Positions 17,301-25,757 are shown, counted from the first letter of the stretch. The stretch is 64,000 nt of DNA from Methanobrevibacter thaueri (GCF_003111625.1 NZ_MZGS01000017.1:90458-154457); one strand, 5' to 3'. The notes: generated by a model not told the origin, from the sequence alone. A program made the numbers and translations.

Positions 17301-19288
17301 CAGGTATTTACACCATTACCGCAAAATACATTGATCCGACTGAAGAGTTTGCCAATAATGAGGCAACAGCCACATTAAATGTAACCGGAATCGACAATGT
17401 GGTTACTTCTGAAACATTCGCCAAATTCTTTGACAGTGAAGGCAAAATGTTGGATGACCTTCCATTCGACGAACTGTACTTCGAGGGCACATTTGAAAAC
17501 ATGGGCGTAATCACCATAGGAAAACCTATTAAGCTTACTGGAAGAAACGCTCAATTTAAGGACACAGTTTTCAAAATCGATGCAAATGATGTGGTCTTAA
17601 ACAATGTATCTATCGAACTAAGCCAAAGATTTGACAAAACAGATGGTGCAGCAATATACATTGGCGGAAACAATGTGGTTGTTTCAAACAGCAACATCAC
17701 CTACAACGCTCCGGACAATGTACAAAGCTATGCTATTGAAGTGGATGTTGCCAAGAATGTGAAAATCATCAACAACAACATCAACTACACAGCCAAATCA
17801 GACGGTACAGTCAAGACAATTGCAATCAATGCACTCGATTCCGATAACCTTGTTGTTGAAAACAACGTATTGAATGCAAACGTTCCATCCGTTGACCTTG
17901 ACTATTCAGCATATCCAATTGTGGGCTATAAATCTCAAGGGGTGCACATTGAGAAAAGTAACAATGTGTCATTCGACAAAAACGACATTACAGTCAATTA
18001 TGGCAATGCAGCAGGATACGCCGATACAATCTATGCTGTTCACTTTGAAGACAGCAACAATTCAAGAGTCACCAACAACGGCATTGAATTGAACGGCCAC
18101 AACTATGCATACGGATTGGTTACCAATTATTGTGAAAACATTACAATTTCAGGCAATGACATCAAGTCCAATTCCGATGACCATTATGCAGCGGGTTTAC
18201 AAGTGGGCGGCAAATCAACAGCTTCCGTAGACAACAACAACATTTCAGCCAAATCAAATGAGGTTGTCTATCCTGTATACCTCGACGATTGGCAAATGGG
18301 CGGTGAAGTAAATCTCACCAACAACAACATCAAAGGAGAATCCGATACAGTATACGGAGTATACGTAGAAGAGGACAAAGTGCTGATTTCCGGAAACACT
18401 ATTGAAACTGTAGGAAACCACGTTTACGGTGTAGTGACCCATCAAACCGATGCGGTAATCGATGGAAACGACATTAACGCAACAGGTAGGGATGTCGGAG
18501 ATATTGTATCCCCTCAAAGTGGCGTCAATGAAAACACAACCGGTATCATTGTCAGTGAAGGCAAAGCCGAAATCACAAACAACAATGTTGTAACTACTGG
18601 AAAATCCACCATAGCTGCAATCAACACAAATGCAACAATCAAAAACAATGGATTGACTGCAAATGGCACAACTGCTGATGACAGTATTTCAAGCGTGAAT
18701 TCCACTGTTGTCACATCAGGAAACACTGCAGCTAAGGACAAGGATGCTCCAACAACTCCTGTTGTCAAAATCACCGGCAAGAACAATGCTAAGGTTGACT
18801 ATGGATTCACATACAGTGTACGTGTAACCGAAGACGGAAAATCCGTAGGTGCTGGTAAAGTTGTAACTCTTAAGATAGCTGGAAAAACATTGAAAGCAAA
18901 AACAGATAAGAACGGTTATGCTAAATTCACTTTAGCAGTAAAACCTAAAGCCTATACCGTAACCGTAACATACAACAAGGTTTCACAAAAGTATAAGGTA
19001 ACTGTCAAAAATGTTATTAAGGCTAAAAACTTGAAAGTCAAAAAATCAGCTAAAAAACTTAAAGTTAAAGTAACTTTAAAAACATCTGCTAAAAAACCTA
19101 TTAAAGGTAAGAAAGTAGTTCTTAAAATCAAAGGCAAAAAATACAAAGCAAAAACCAATAAGAAAGGTGTTGCTACATTTAAAGTCAAAAAGAACTTACT
19201 TAAAAAACTCAAAGCAGGTAAAAAATACAAATACCAAGTTACCTATGGTAAGGATACCGTGAAAAAAACATTAAAAGTTAAAAAATAG
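11303..19288 (+). CDS. Giant adhesin-like surface protein (beta-helix repeats, Ig-like C-terminus)
   Basis: A 2661-residue exported protein. A signal peptide (residues 1-26, ending SASA) precedes five right-handed beta-helix modules starting near residues 66, 428, 791, 1055 and 1492. Modules 2-5 begin with a YVD/YVS-x-DG...P(V/F)(K/N)SI-A segment, and all five end in an N(Y/W)WGxN motif. An Ig-like domain (about 1930-2030), a second helix-forming region (2033-2476, CASH/NosD-like) and two Ig-like domains follow; the last ~90 residues are extremely Lys-rich, which could bind the anionic wall. Such proteins are called adhesin-like in Methanobrevibacter. Codon use changes sharply near 13530: the first two modules are far more AT-rich. 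Confidence 0.9.
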   Translation: MKINKNILICALLLLIMLCVIGSASAEDTSIDKNLTTSDTDEIAIEEGYSQDGLEVSDSEEKLSAEHTVNSYSELTTAITNAADGDTIILNDGTYEFPSSAGTITLTKSLTFKGESKNGVSIVSAGTYSIFSVTDNGISLNIQNLNFNGVSTSGSGIVAIGGTGNLDIKDCSFENCQAKAGAVRFFGSGNCTINGLVIKDHQLSYSSATNYAVALTLTGAGTYTLDNVLIDNANYTWTSSSTRGVIYISNQNAKAIINNLTIMNCGGNMYGIINNAGTTTITNSKITRNTIPGATGNAIIRNSNKLTINQTIISENIASNPNGGYIIQDAGSSSVKTVLELNYNNIYGNNATNIYVTTNDQYVESVNADYNYWGSNYDNSDELKTATNIEQSTWANMEGDNFVDQDGQPLAKEIPTLNDGGDEPEVEYDLYVDCYAADGGDGSKLNPFNSISAAVTAADDGNSIFIRNGMYTIDSKIDLGSKSLSFIGESNEGVIIKSAVNTAVFEAISTGVSLKLENLVFKDSSTSSMGIINFGNYETNAKLEVINCTFDNCNAKFGMIHVKTLGDATISDVKIYNSNCTVSKGANAIYVQYATNNLDINGVVIDNCNYVSTGGYSYGVIYMNAAVSNAIIDNVSITNCKGNIYGIINAKGNTVVRNSKIMNNQLSASTNDIFRSNNPGTLTIEQNIIINNTCGRIFYSNQPSSSTTNTVLNANYNNIANNTYSTIYSGSTGCEIDFEYNYWGSNIAPTDPSVTHYAIMDSQGHFTDESGNELAKEIPVPSEEGGDEPAVLDIIYVSDSGSDDNDGSMSAPVKNIAKAVELAQKGKIVILAGNYTLTETLSIDKDLDIEGRGAVLIKGSSQIISTSKALNLTNIKFDSTADVTGSIISTNGDLNIDSCAFYADTQSGSAIYVDGGNANIANSILINPTGYALTVSNAPATIVANNNWWGKNDAANTNTDVDSWIVMDAGIDLAKINAGDEVTITVTFTKTNEGSDYAGTLPEFNVKVTANELNENLSVKNNQASVKYTVNADDEATITSGSENVLVPLKLYDPPEIIYVDGQNGDDTNEGDETHPVKSISKAIELAKKGKIIILEGTYTIDNTLTVNDNLDITGQGDVIIDGNSKRILNNNADLNITNIQFTNGFDSSAVIVNNGNLTLANTQFYSNVNLNGYGASVVRNNKKLTVTDSKFYENKERYGNIYNNAGELLISNSEFFNNDVTTVTTVPNGLAVYSEGGNAVIENSKFYNNKGNFSVIYFMSKDSLSSSVVNNLTVDNCTFDNNELVRYGAIYSQKANTTIRDSTFTDNIVRKGSTSDADGGAIYVYGQKVTVEKSVFINNKADRGNDIYVYAGELEISNSVLINENRYSIVNASSATVTANDNWWGANTPNVPFAVERWVVMTVSSNDTEIETGDTVEIVASFDKTNDGNDYAGELPEVLNVTFKSTSGNLNEVKTIKNKKAEVTYTVDTADKQITVSSDDANETLKISRILDIVYVSVDGDDDNDGDRDAPVKSIAKALELAVKGQIVILPGTYKTGYLGIIDEDLNITGEGKVIIDADNNNRVLYIYNTSNVVLKNLIFTNGYTAEALDESGALIGSAGNLTINNCTFANSRSEKNGGAIYNAGNLIVINCTFENNTADECGGAIFTQKSGNGIIPSLTVDNSVFRNNSAKGKSNYGGGAIYIQQAADGVSIINSLFEDNKCIDYGGGAVEIAQTNVALIDNCTFRSNSANGEDYKTKSNYGGGAISFKGFYSDTRETLTVTNSLFLDNTANEYGGGAVFAMYSTVNLQNSVLINNGDDNGIYVYSRDADIAPAKVNANDNWWGSNDDPKQFINRGTISRWAILTVSNASEIRAGETVTLTVSINNYTTGSSNGSLSNPIKVERPVTIYTNLGNIEGTLINGEFTTDYTVPAGLKIISATVDSETQILYVVTTQTNVEISNITGLMGDRLNYVIAVSTNDGSIVNTGNVELYFGDDLIATIPVYNGQAEDTILINKQTGIYTITAKYIDPTEEFANNEATATLNVTGIDNVVTSETFAKFFDSEGKMLDDLPFDELYFEGTFENMGVITIGKPIKLTGRNAQFKDTVFKIDANDVVLNNVSIELSQRFDKTDGAAIYIGGNNVVVSNSNITYNAPDNVQSYAIEVDVAKNVKIINNNINYTAKSDGTVKTIAINALDSDNLVVENNVLNANVPSVDLDYSAYPIVGYKSQGVHIEKSNNVSFDKNDITVNYGNAAGYADTIYAVHFEDSNNSRVTNNGIELNGHNYAYGLVTNYCENITISGNDIKSNSDDHYAAGLQVGGKSTASVDNNNISAKSNEVVYPVYLDDWQMGGEVNLTNNNIKGESDTVYGVYVEEDKVLISGNTIETVGNHVYGVVTHQTDAVIDGNDINATGRDVGDIVSPQSGVNENTTGIIVSEGKAEITNNNVVTTGKSTIAAINTNATIKNNGLTANGTTADDSISSVNSTVVTSGNTAAKDKDAPTTPVVKITGKNNAKVDYGFTYSVRVTEDGKSVGAGKVVTLKIAGKTLKAKTDKNGYAKFTLAVKPKAYTVTVTYNKVSQKYKVTVKNVIKAKNLKVKKSAKKLKVKVTLKTSAKKPIKGKKVVLKIKGKKYKAKTNKKGVATFKVKKNLLKKLKAGKKYKYQVTYGKDTVKKTLKVKK

Positions 19289-19322
19289 GGATTTCAAATC
19301 TCTATTTTCTTTTTTTATTTTT
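19282..19322 (+). terminator. Hairpin and T-tract between the two adhesin genes
   Basis: AAAATAGGGATTT (19282-19294) pairs with AAATCTCTATTTT (19296-19308) with a single G-U pair, followed by a T-rich run to 19322. It begins at the first adhesin's stop codon and ends five bases before the ribosome-binding site of the second adhesin, so the downstream gene depends on read-through or on a promoter that I cannot see. Confidence 0.7.
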
Positions 19323-19332
19323 TTTCGGAGGA

Positions 19333-22300
19333 ATGAAATTGATTAGACATCATAAATTATTGTTGATTGGGCTGTTGGTCTTGATATTCATTATTCCGTC
19401 AAGTCATGCGATGGAAAACCAAACCAATGATTTGACCGAAATTGAGGATGTTCAAACAGCTATTTCAATGGTTGATGAAGATACTTTGGCTGCAAGTAAT
19501 GACTATTATTTCAATTCATCACTGGAAGACGACAATGGTGATGGAACCTCTCAAAATCCATATAAATATCTGACTGCAGAGAGGATTAAGGGAAACTGTA
19601 ACATTCACCTGACTGACGGTGAATACGTTTTGGACGATTCAAAGACAATTGAAAAGGTAAATATCATCGGATCCACTCCGACAAAAACGGTCATTAAATA
19701 TGATGGAGTAGGATTCACTGTTAACTCATTCTTATCTTTAACCAACGTTACATTAACCGACATGTCAATAACCAATCATGGAAGCGTTAATGCGACAAAT
19801 TCAATTTTTAATTATGGATATGGTAGTAAGGCGGACAGTTATGGAAACAATTACGGTGGAGCAATCTACACATCAGACGCCAATGCCAATTCCAAAGTGA
19901 CAATAGCAAACTGCACATTCAATGAGGGATATGCCGTTTATGGCGGAGCGATTTACATGGGCGCAGGTTACTTGAGCATATCAGATTCACAATTCATCAA
20001 TAACTATGCATATAACTTCGGCGGAGCCATAGCATGTGAAAACACATTGAACGTGGCAGTTTCAAAATCAAAATTCATCAGGGCTTATTCCATAGATGAT
20101 GCGGGAGGTGCAATATATGTCAAGTCATCTCCAGTCACAATAAGCTACTGCGATTTCGTAAAATGTTCCGCAACATTTGGAGGAGCGATAACAACTCTCA
20201 ATGGTGATGTGAGGCTGAATCATGTCACTGTCGTCAACAGTTCCGCAAAATGGGATGGCGGAGCTATTTATCATATGTACGGCAAGTTCTCTTCAACAAA
20301 CGGATATTACAATAACAATTCAGCAAGAAACGGTGGAGCAATATATATTGACAATTCATCAGATTTGCTGTTGATATCCAACATTTTTGAAGGAAACGAG
20401 GCAAACATCCAGGGCGGTGCAATATTTTCACTCCTGAATAACTTACGCCTATCACTAACAGGAAACACTTATAAAAACAATAATGCGCCGATAAATAAGG
20501 ATTACTTCGACACTTCAGACCTAAATGCAAATATTGGAAACGGAAACTATACCAATTATTTAATATCTGATGAGGAGATAATCGATATTCCAAGCCGTTA
20601 CAGCCTGGTGGATGATGGATTTGTAACCATGGTGAAAGACCAGCAGTCAAGCGGTAACTGTTGGGCATTCACAGCAATGGCAGTTCTGGAATCCTGCCTT
20701 AAAAAAGCGACAGGAATGGAATTTGACCTTTCAGAGGAAAACATGAAAAACCTCATTGCACTTTATTCCGATTACGGATGGAAAATGGACACCAATGAAG
20801 GAGGATACGATTCCATGCCGTTCGGATATTTTGCAAGCTGGCTTGGTCCTGTCAACGAATCATCTGATGTGTTCGACGACAAATCAGTTCTGTCCCCTGT
20901 TTTAAGCAGCATCTTGCACATCCAGAACATATTGTTCTTAAAAAGGGACAACTACACGGACAATGATGCAATAAAGACTGCAATATTGAAATATGGGGCT
21001 GTCGGAACATCCATTTACTTTGACACATATTACCTGAACAACGGCAAGGACTATTTCACATGGGCATTATACCCATCAAACCATGCTGTTACAATTGTCG
21101 GATGGGACGACAACTATTCAAGGGACAACTTCTATTTCGGAAGCTATGCCGACGGCGACGGGGCATGGATTGTAAAGAACAGCTGGGGCCCTAATTGGGG
21201 AGACAACGGATACTTCTATGTCTCATATTATGATGAATCCTTTGCAAAGCCAGGTGTTGAGGGAATAGCCTACACTTTCGTTTTAAATGACACTGTCAAA
21301 TATGATAAGAACTATCAATATGACATTGCCGGAAAAACAGACTATCTGCATGACGACAGGACTGAGGTCTGGTACAAGAACAAGTTCACAGCCGGCGGAA
21401 ACGAAATCCTCTCCGGCGTTTCAACATACTTTGAGAAGTTAACCAACTGGACAGTGTCCGTTTATGTAAACAGTGTTTTGATGACAACAAAAAGCGGAAG
21501 TTCACAGGCGGGGTATTACACCTTCCATCTTGATGATATCGTTCCGTTGTATGCCGGTGATGTCTTTGAGATAGTGTTCAACACTACCAGTGACAGGTTA
21601 TCCAGTGTTCCGATTTCCGAGATTGCAGCACTCAACAAGGCCATTTATTATCCTGAAATATCTTATGTAAGCTATGATGGTGTTAACTGGCAGGATCTTT
21701 TCTATCTGTCAAAAACATATGCGTTGCATACATACAAGTCACAAGTGGCATGCATCAAGGCGTTTACTGTGCTGGCGGATTACAATACCACAACAACAGT
21801 AAGCGTTGCCAATGGCACTATTGAGATAAGTGTTGAAGATCAGTTCAACAATCCCGTTAAATCAGGTGAGGTCAGCGTCAATATAAACGGCAATGTCCAA
21901 GTCTTCAAGGTGGATGACGGAAAGGTTGAAGTGCCGATTGATTTATTAGATGGAATATATGACATTGATGTATCATATAATGGAGATGATTACAATTCCT
22001 CCCAGAGCAGTTATGAGTTGGAAATCCTGTTGAATGTGGAATTGGCCAAGAATAATGTTTATACCTACAATTCAGATTACAGAATTGTTTTATCCGACCA
22101 GTTCGGCAATCCGATTGTGGGAAAGACAATGATTTTAAACTTAAACAATGAACAGTATAATCTGACAAGCGATGCTGATGGATCAATTACATTCAATATA
22201 AGATTGAAGGTTGGAAAATATGATTTGGTCCTTATAAATCCTGTTAACAACGATAATGTTTCCCAAGTGATTCAGATTTCTCCTCGCTTGAGCGACAATC

Positions 22301-22794
22301 AAAATATTGTCATGTACTATGGGGCAAATAACGTCTTTAGGGTCAGAGTTTATGGCGACAACGGAAATGTCCTTAAAGGAGAGTCCATCAAAATCATGAT
22401 TGGTGGAAAGTCATACACTGCCAAAAGCGATAAAAACGGCTTTGCCAGTGTCCAATTGAATAAGTTGGCAGCTAAAACATACTCCGTAACTGTTGATTAT
22501 AAGGGATTCAAGGTTTCCAATAAAATAAAAATCAAGCCTACACTAACCGCCAAGAACAAGTCAATTAAAAAGGGCAAGGTTTTAACATTTACTGCTAAAC
22601 TTGTCAATTCCAAGGGAAAGGCTTTGAAAGGTAAAAAGATTACATTTAAAATCAAAAACAAGAAATACACCGCAAAAACCAATAAGAAGGGCATTGCCAA
22701 AATCAGAGTCAAGAAACTTAAGGCGGGAAAATACACCATCAAAACAAGCTATGGCAAGGTTAAGATTTCAAATAAAATCACTGTGAAGAAATAG
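19333..22794 (+). CDS. Surface protein: beta-helix, papain-like (C1) protease, lectin-like and Ig-like domains
   Basis: A 1153-residue exported protein. After a signal peptide (about 1-27) comes a beta-helix region (~80-400) with repeated GGAIY turns. A C1A papain-type protease domain follows with Gln437, Cys443 in GNCWAF, His584 in SNHAVTIVGW and Asn616 in VKNSWGPNWG; all four key residues are present. Next is a lectin-like domain often found after such proteases, then Ig-like repeats and a Lys-rich end like that of the neighbouring adhesin. GGAGG at 19327-19331 is only one base from ATG 19333 but ideally spaced for an in-frame TTG at 19339, so the true start may be the TTG. It probably processes or attaches proteins outside the cell. 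Confidence 0.9.
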   Translation: MKLIRHHKLLLIGLLVLIFIIPSSHAMENQTNDLTEIEDVQTAISMVDEDTLAASNDYYFNSSLEDDNGDGTSQNPYKYLTAERIKGNCNIHLTDGEYVLDDSKTIEKVNIIGSTPTKTVIKYDGVGFTVNSFLSLTNVTLTDMSITNHGSVNATNSIFNYGYGSKADSYGNNYGGAIYTSDANANSKVTIANCTFNEGYAVYGGAIYMGAGYLSISDSQFINNYAYNFGGAIACENTLNVAVSKSKFIRAYSIDDAGGAIYVKSSPVTISYCDFVKCSATFGGAITTLNGDVRLNHVTVVNSSAKWDGGAIYHMYGKFSSTNGYYNNNSARNGGAIYIDNSSDLLLISNIFEGNEANIQGGAIFSLLNNLRLSLTGNTYKNNNAPINKDYFDTSDLNANIGNGNYTNYLISDEEIIDIPSRYSLVDDGFVTMVKDQQSSGNCWAFTAMAVLESCLKKATGMEFDLSEENMKNLIALYSDYGWKMDTNEGGYDSMPFGYFASWLGPVNESSDVFDDKSVLSPVLSSILHIQNILFLKRDNYTDNDAIKTAILKYGAVGTSIYFDTYYLNNGKDYFTWALYPSNHAVTIVGWDDNYSRDNFYFGSYADGDGAWIVKNSWGPNWGDNGYFYVSYYDESFAKPGVEGIAYTFVLNDTVKYDKNYQYDIAGKTDYLHDDRTEVWYKNKFTAGGNEILSGVSTYFEKLTNWTVSVYVNSVLMTTKSGSSQAGYYTFHLDDIVPLYAGDVFEIVFNTTSDRLSSVPISEIAALNKAIYYPEISYVSYDGVNWQDLFYLSKTYALHTYKSQVACIKAFTVLADYNTTTTVSVANGTIEISVEDQFNNPVKSGEVSVNINGNVQVFKVDDGKVEVPIDLLDGIYDIDVSYNGDDYNSSQSSYELEILLNVELAKNNVYTYNSDYRIVLSDQFGNPIVGKTMILNLNNEQYNLTSDADGSITFNIRLKVGKYDLVLINPVNNDNVSQVIQISPRLSDNQNIVMYYGANNVFRVRVYGDNGNVLKGESIKIMIGGKSYTAKSDKNGFASVQLNKLAAKTYSVTVDYKGFKVSNKIKIKPTLTAKNKSIKKGKVLTFTAKLVNSKGKALKGKKITFKIKNKKYTAKTNKKGIAKIRVKKLKAGKYTIKTSYGKVKISNKITVKK

Positions 22795-23106
22795 ATGTAA
22801 ATTTATTTCTTTTTTTCTTTTCATAGCAGAATTGGTATTTCGAGTAATACTTTTTTAAAGTATACGTTTTTTTATTTTTCATTCAATTTTTTTCATGTAT
22901 CAATAAATTTCAATTCCCAATTTTGCAGGTTCTTTAATTATTTTATTCTAAAACTTAAACCATATTCAATTTTAATTACAAAATTAAATTATAATCTTTT
23001 TATATTATTAAAAACAATATTAAAGTGTACATGTTTTTAAGTTAATGTTAAAATTAACTTATTTTTAAATTTAATCTATGTATAGGAAAATTTGGTGTGA
23101 TAATAA
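22795..23106. other. Intergenic region: terminator, AT-rich promoter and palindrome
   Basis: No gene is visible. It holds a hairpin/T-tract (22847-22876) ending the adhesin pair, then about 200 bp of A/T-rich sequence, and a perfect inverted repeat AAGTTAAT (23039-23046) / ATTAACTT (23053-23060) upstream of the NhaC gene that could be an operator. The NhaC ribosome-binding site is GGTGTGAT at 23094-23101. Confidence 0.5.
22847..22876 (+). terminator. Intrinsic-type terminator after the protease-adhesin
   Basis: ATACTTT (22847-22853) and AAAGTAT (22857-22863) form a perfect stem with a three-base loop, followed by a run of T residues. It lies 53 bases after the stop codon of the papain-like surface protein. 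Confidence 0.55.
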
Positions 23107-24843
23107 ATGAATGACAAAATGAGATTGGGTTTAATTGCAGCTGTTTCAATTATACTCCTGTTTATTTTATCATTATGGATTTCAACAACACCTGCTGATG
23201 CAGATAACTCTGTCAGATTCGGTATATTAACTTTATTACCGCCACTTGTTGCTATTATATTGGCATTCATAACAAAAGAGACAGTTTTATCCCTTTTCAT
23301 CGGTGTATTCGTTGGAGAATTCATGTTATGTTCAAATGATTTGAATATCATTTCCACAATAGTCAACGCATTCCTAAACTTAGGTTCACAAGTCATCAGT
23401 TGTATGGCTGATCCTTGGAATGCAGGTATTATTCTTCAATGTCTACTTATTGGTGGGGTAATCCAGCTGATAACAAAAATGGGTGGGGCAAAAGCTCTTG
23501 CAGACGCATTTGCTAAAAGAGCAGACACTCCAAGAAAAGCTCAATTATTCACATGGATTTTAGGTTTATGTGTATTCTTTGACGATTATGCAAACTCCCT
23601 TATTGTAGGTCCTATTATGAGACCTGTTATGGACAAACTTAAAGTATCAAGAGAAAAATTAGCGTTTGTTGTGGACGCAACTGCAGCTCCTGTAGCGGGA
23701 ATTGCAATCATTTCAACATGGATTGGATTAGAAATTAGTTTAATCGCTGCTGGTTTCCAATCAGTCGGTGTAACTAACGTAACAGGATTCGGAATATTCT
23801 TGCAGACTATTCCATACAGATTCTATAACATATTTATCTTAATATTTATCGTAATATCTGCACTTACCTTATACGAATTCGGTCCAATGAAAAAAGCAGA
23901 ACAAAGAGCACGTGCTAGAAAAGAAGATGAAGAGATTATCGTTCCTGAAGCTCCTGGATTTGATGAAGTCAAACCTGTTGAAGGAGTCAAATTATCCGTT
24001 TGGAATGCGATTATTCCTATTGGAACCTTAATCATAGGTGCATTAATTGCATTCTACTGGAGTGGATACACCACCATTCTAGGTGGAGAAGACCAAGCTC
24101 TCATAACTTTAATGCAAACTGCTCCTTTATCATTTGATGGTATCTTCCAGGCATTATCTCAATCCGATGCATCCGTAGCATTGTTCCAAGCAGCATTATT
24201 AGCTTCCATTGTAGCAATCGTAATGGCTGTCGGTGAACAAATCCTAACCATCGAGGACGCTATCTCCGAGTGGATTGGTGGTATGAAAACCATCGTTATT
24301 ACCGGTGTAATCTTGCTTCTCGCTTGGTCCTTAGGTGGAGTTATCGGTGAAGTCGGTACCGCTGATTACCTTGTAGGTATTCTAAGCAGTACAATTCCTG
24401 CATGGATTGTTCCTTCATTGATCTTTATTTTAGGCGCTTTGATTTCATTTGCAACCGGTACTGCATACGGTACCATGAGTATCTTAATGCCTTTGGCTAT
24501 TCCTTTAGCATGGGCTGTAAGTACTGGTGACATGAGCTTTACAATCGTTTGTACAAGTGGTGTATTGACTGGTGCGATTTTCGGGGACCACTGTTCACCG
24601 ATTTCCGATACAACAATTCTCTCATCCATGGGAACAAGTTGTAACCACATTGATCACGTTCAAACACAAATCTATTACGCTATCTTTGTAGCTATTGTAG
24701 CTGTAGTATTCGGATACATCCCAGCAGGATTCGGTGTCCCATGGTACGTCTGTGGTGTAATGGGTATTATTGTAATGTTCATCGGACTTAGAATATTAGG
24801 TGAAAAAGTAGATTTTGATGAAGCTGAGGAAGTATCCTCATAA
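23107..24843 (+). CDS. NhaC-family Na+/H+ antiporter
   Basis: A 578-residue integral membrane protein with about 12 hydrophobic segments. Family marks are FFDDYANSLIVGPIMRP in the first half and FGDHCSPISDTTILSS in the second, both seen in NhaC-type antiporters. It exchanges Na+ for H+ across the cytoplasmic membrane, which matters in methanogens whose energy metabolism builds a sodium gradient. A charged loop (RARARKEDEEIIVPEAPG) splits the halves. A TATA-poor AT-rich region with a palindrome lies upstream. Confidence 0.88.
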   Translation: MNDKMRLGLIAAVSIILLFILSLWISTTPADADNSVRFGILTLLPPLVAIILAFITKETVLSLFIGVFVGEFMLCSNDLNIISTIVNAFLNLGSQVISCMADPWNAGIILQCLLIGGVIQLITKMGGAKALADAFAKRADTPRKAQLFTWILGLCVFFDDYANSLIVGPIMRPVMDKLKVSREKLAFVVDATAAPVAGIAIISTWIGLEISLIAAGFQSVGVTNVTGFGIFLQTIPYRFYNIFILIFIVISALTLYEFGPMKKAEQRARARKEDEEIIVPEAPGFDEVKPVEGVKLSVWNAIIPIGTLIIGALIAFYWSGYTTILGGEDQALITLMQTAPLSFDGIFQALSQSDASVALFQAALLASIVAIVMAVGEQILTIEDAISEWIGGMKTIVITGVILLLAWSLGGVIGEVGTADYLVGILSSTIPAWIVPSLIFILGALISFATGTAYGTMSILMPLAIPLAWAVSTGDMSFTIVCTSGVLTGAIFGDHCSPISDTTILSSMGTSCNHIDHVQTQIYYAIFVAIVAVVFGYIPAGFGVPWYVCGVMGIIVMFIGLRILGEKVDFDEAEEVSS

Positions 24844-24891
24844 CTTCATTCTTTTTTTTATTTTTAAATTTTTTAGGCTGCACAGGAAAAC

Positions 24892-25671
24892 TTATTTTTC
24901 CAGCACAGCTATGTAATCCATTCTTTTTTTCAGTAACGGGAACCATGTGAATAATCTATAAATTGGTTTGTAGACATTGACTCCATCAAAGAGGTTAACG
25001 TCCTTGACCCATCTGAAATGTCTGTTTAATCCGGTCAGTTCCCTGCCGCTTTTAAGTCCCCAGATAAATTCGGAATTTGTCTCCTCAACTGAGACCTCTT
25101 TTGTATTTTCAACTGAAACCGGAGGCATGATTTCGGTAAAAATGGTGCATGAGTCGAAATTGTCATCAATGATTCTTAAAATCTCGGAATTGTCCTGTTC
25201 GGTAAGGTACATTGTCAATCCTTCAATGATGAACAGCATATCTTCACTTGCCTCGATTTCACTCGCCCACTTTGAATCCATTGCTGAGTATGCAAGTGTG
25301 GTGACTCTTTCTGTATCCGGCAGGTATTCCAGTCTGAATTTGGCTGAATTTTCCAAATCCACATTGTACCATTTGATTTTGCCGTTGTCTAACCTGTTGA
25401 AACGGGTGTCCATTCCTGAAGCGATATTTACTATTGTGCAGTCAGGATGTTTGCTTATGTATTCGCTTACCATGCTGTCAAGAACGATTGTCCTTCCAAT
25501 CACTCCCATTTGCATCATCTTGTCTTTTTCGGCCATTGTGAAATCATAATCTATTTTTGATATTACTTCAATGGCCTTGCTGTCATAGAATTTGTGATTC
25601 TTTTCTTGTGAGTGCTTCGCTTTTGTGTATATTGTCAAAAGCATGGTTTTTTCTACGCCTTCTAAATTCAT
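24892..25671 (-). CDS. Leucine carboxyl methyltransferase-family SAM methyltransferase
   Basis: A 259-residue class I methyltransferase of the LCM type: GRTIVLDSMVSEYI, the SAM-binding NIASGMDTRFNRLD, the acidic YNVDLENSAKFR, and IIEGLTMYLTEQD. Members methylate carboxyl or hydroxyl groups of small molecules or proteins; the substrate is unknown. The promoter is distinctive: on the minus strand a 16-bp palindrome (25738-25753) abuts a TATA box, and GGAGG (25681-25685) lies 9 bases before ATG 25671. The same operator/TATA module recurs at 50832-50861, so the gene is probably under a metal- or redox-type repressor. Confidence 0.85.
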   Translation of the reverse strand: MNLEGVEKTMLLTIYTKAKHSQEKNHKFYDSKAIEVISKIDYDFTMAEKDKMMQMGVIGRTIVLDSMVSEYISKHPDCTIVNIASGMDTRFNRLDNGKIKWYNVDLENSAKFRLEYLPDTERVTTLAYSAMDSKWASEIEASEDMLFIIEGLTMYLTEQDNSEILRIIDDNFDSCTIFTEIMPPVSVENTKEVSVEETNSEFIWGLKSGRELTGLNRHFRWVKDVNLFDGVNVYKPIYRLFTWFPLLKKRMDYIAVLEK

Positions 25672-25727
25672 ATAATTTTTCCTCCATAATTGGATTGTTA
25701 TTTCATGTTATATGTTGGAAAATATAG

Positions 25728-25757
25728 TATATAAATTTTTAGGCATGCCTAAATTTT
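25728..25757 (-). promoter_or_regulatory. Palindromic operator fused to a TATA box (copy A)
   Basis: TTTAGGCATGCCTAAA (25738-25753) is a perfect 16-bp palindrome adjoining, on the minus strand, AATTTATATA. The whole 30-bp block differs by one base from copy B at 50832-50861. It lies right after the nuclease gene's stop codon and drives the methyltransferase. The palindrome recalls the TTAGG-N4-CCTAA half-sites of DtxR/MntR/IdeR-type metalloregulators; the identity of the regulator is inference. Confidence 0.72.

Noticed and set aside
18254..18517. Antisense open frames within the giant adhesin (also 12604-12894, 15352-15591 and 18952-19230)
   Set aside because: They mirror the repetitive codon pattern of the adhesin, have no ribosome-binding site and give low-complexity proteins; they are shadows of the coding strand.
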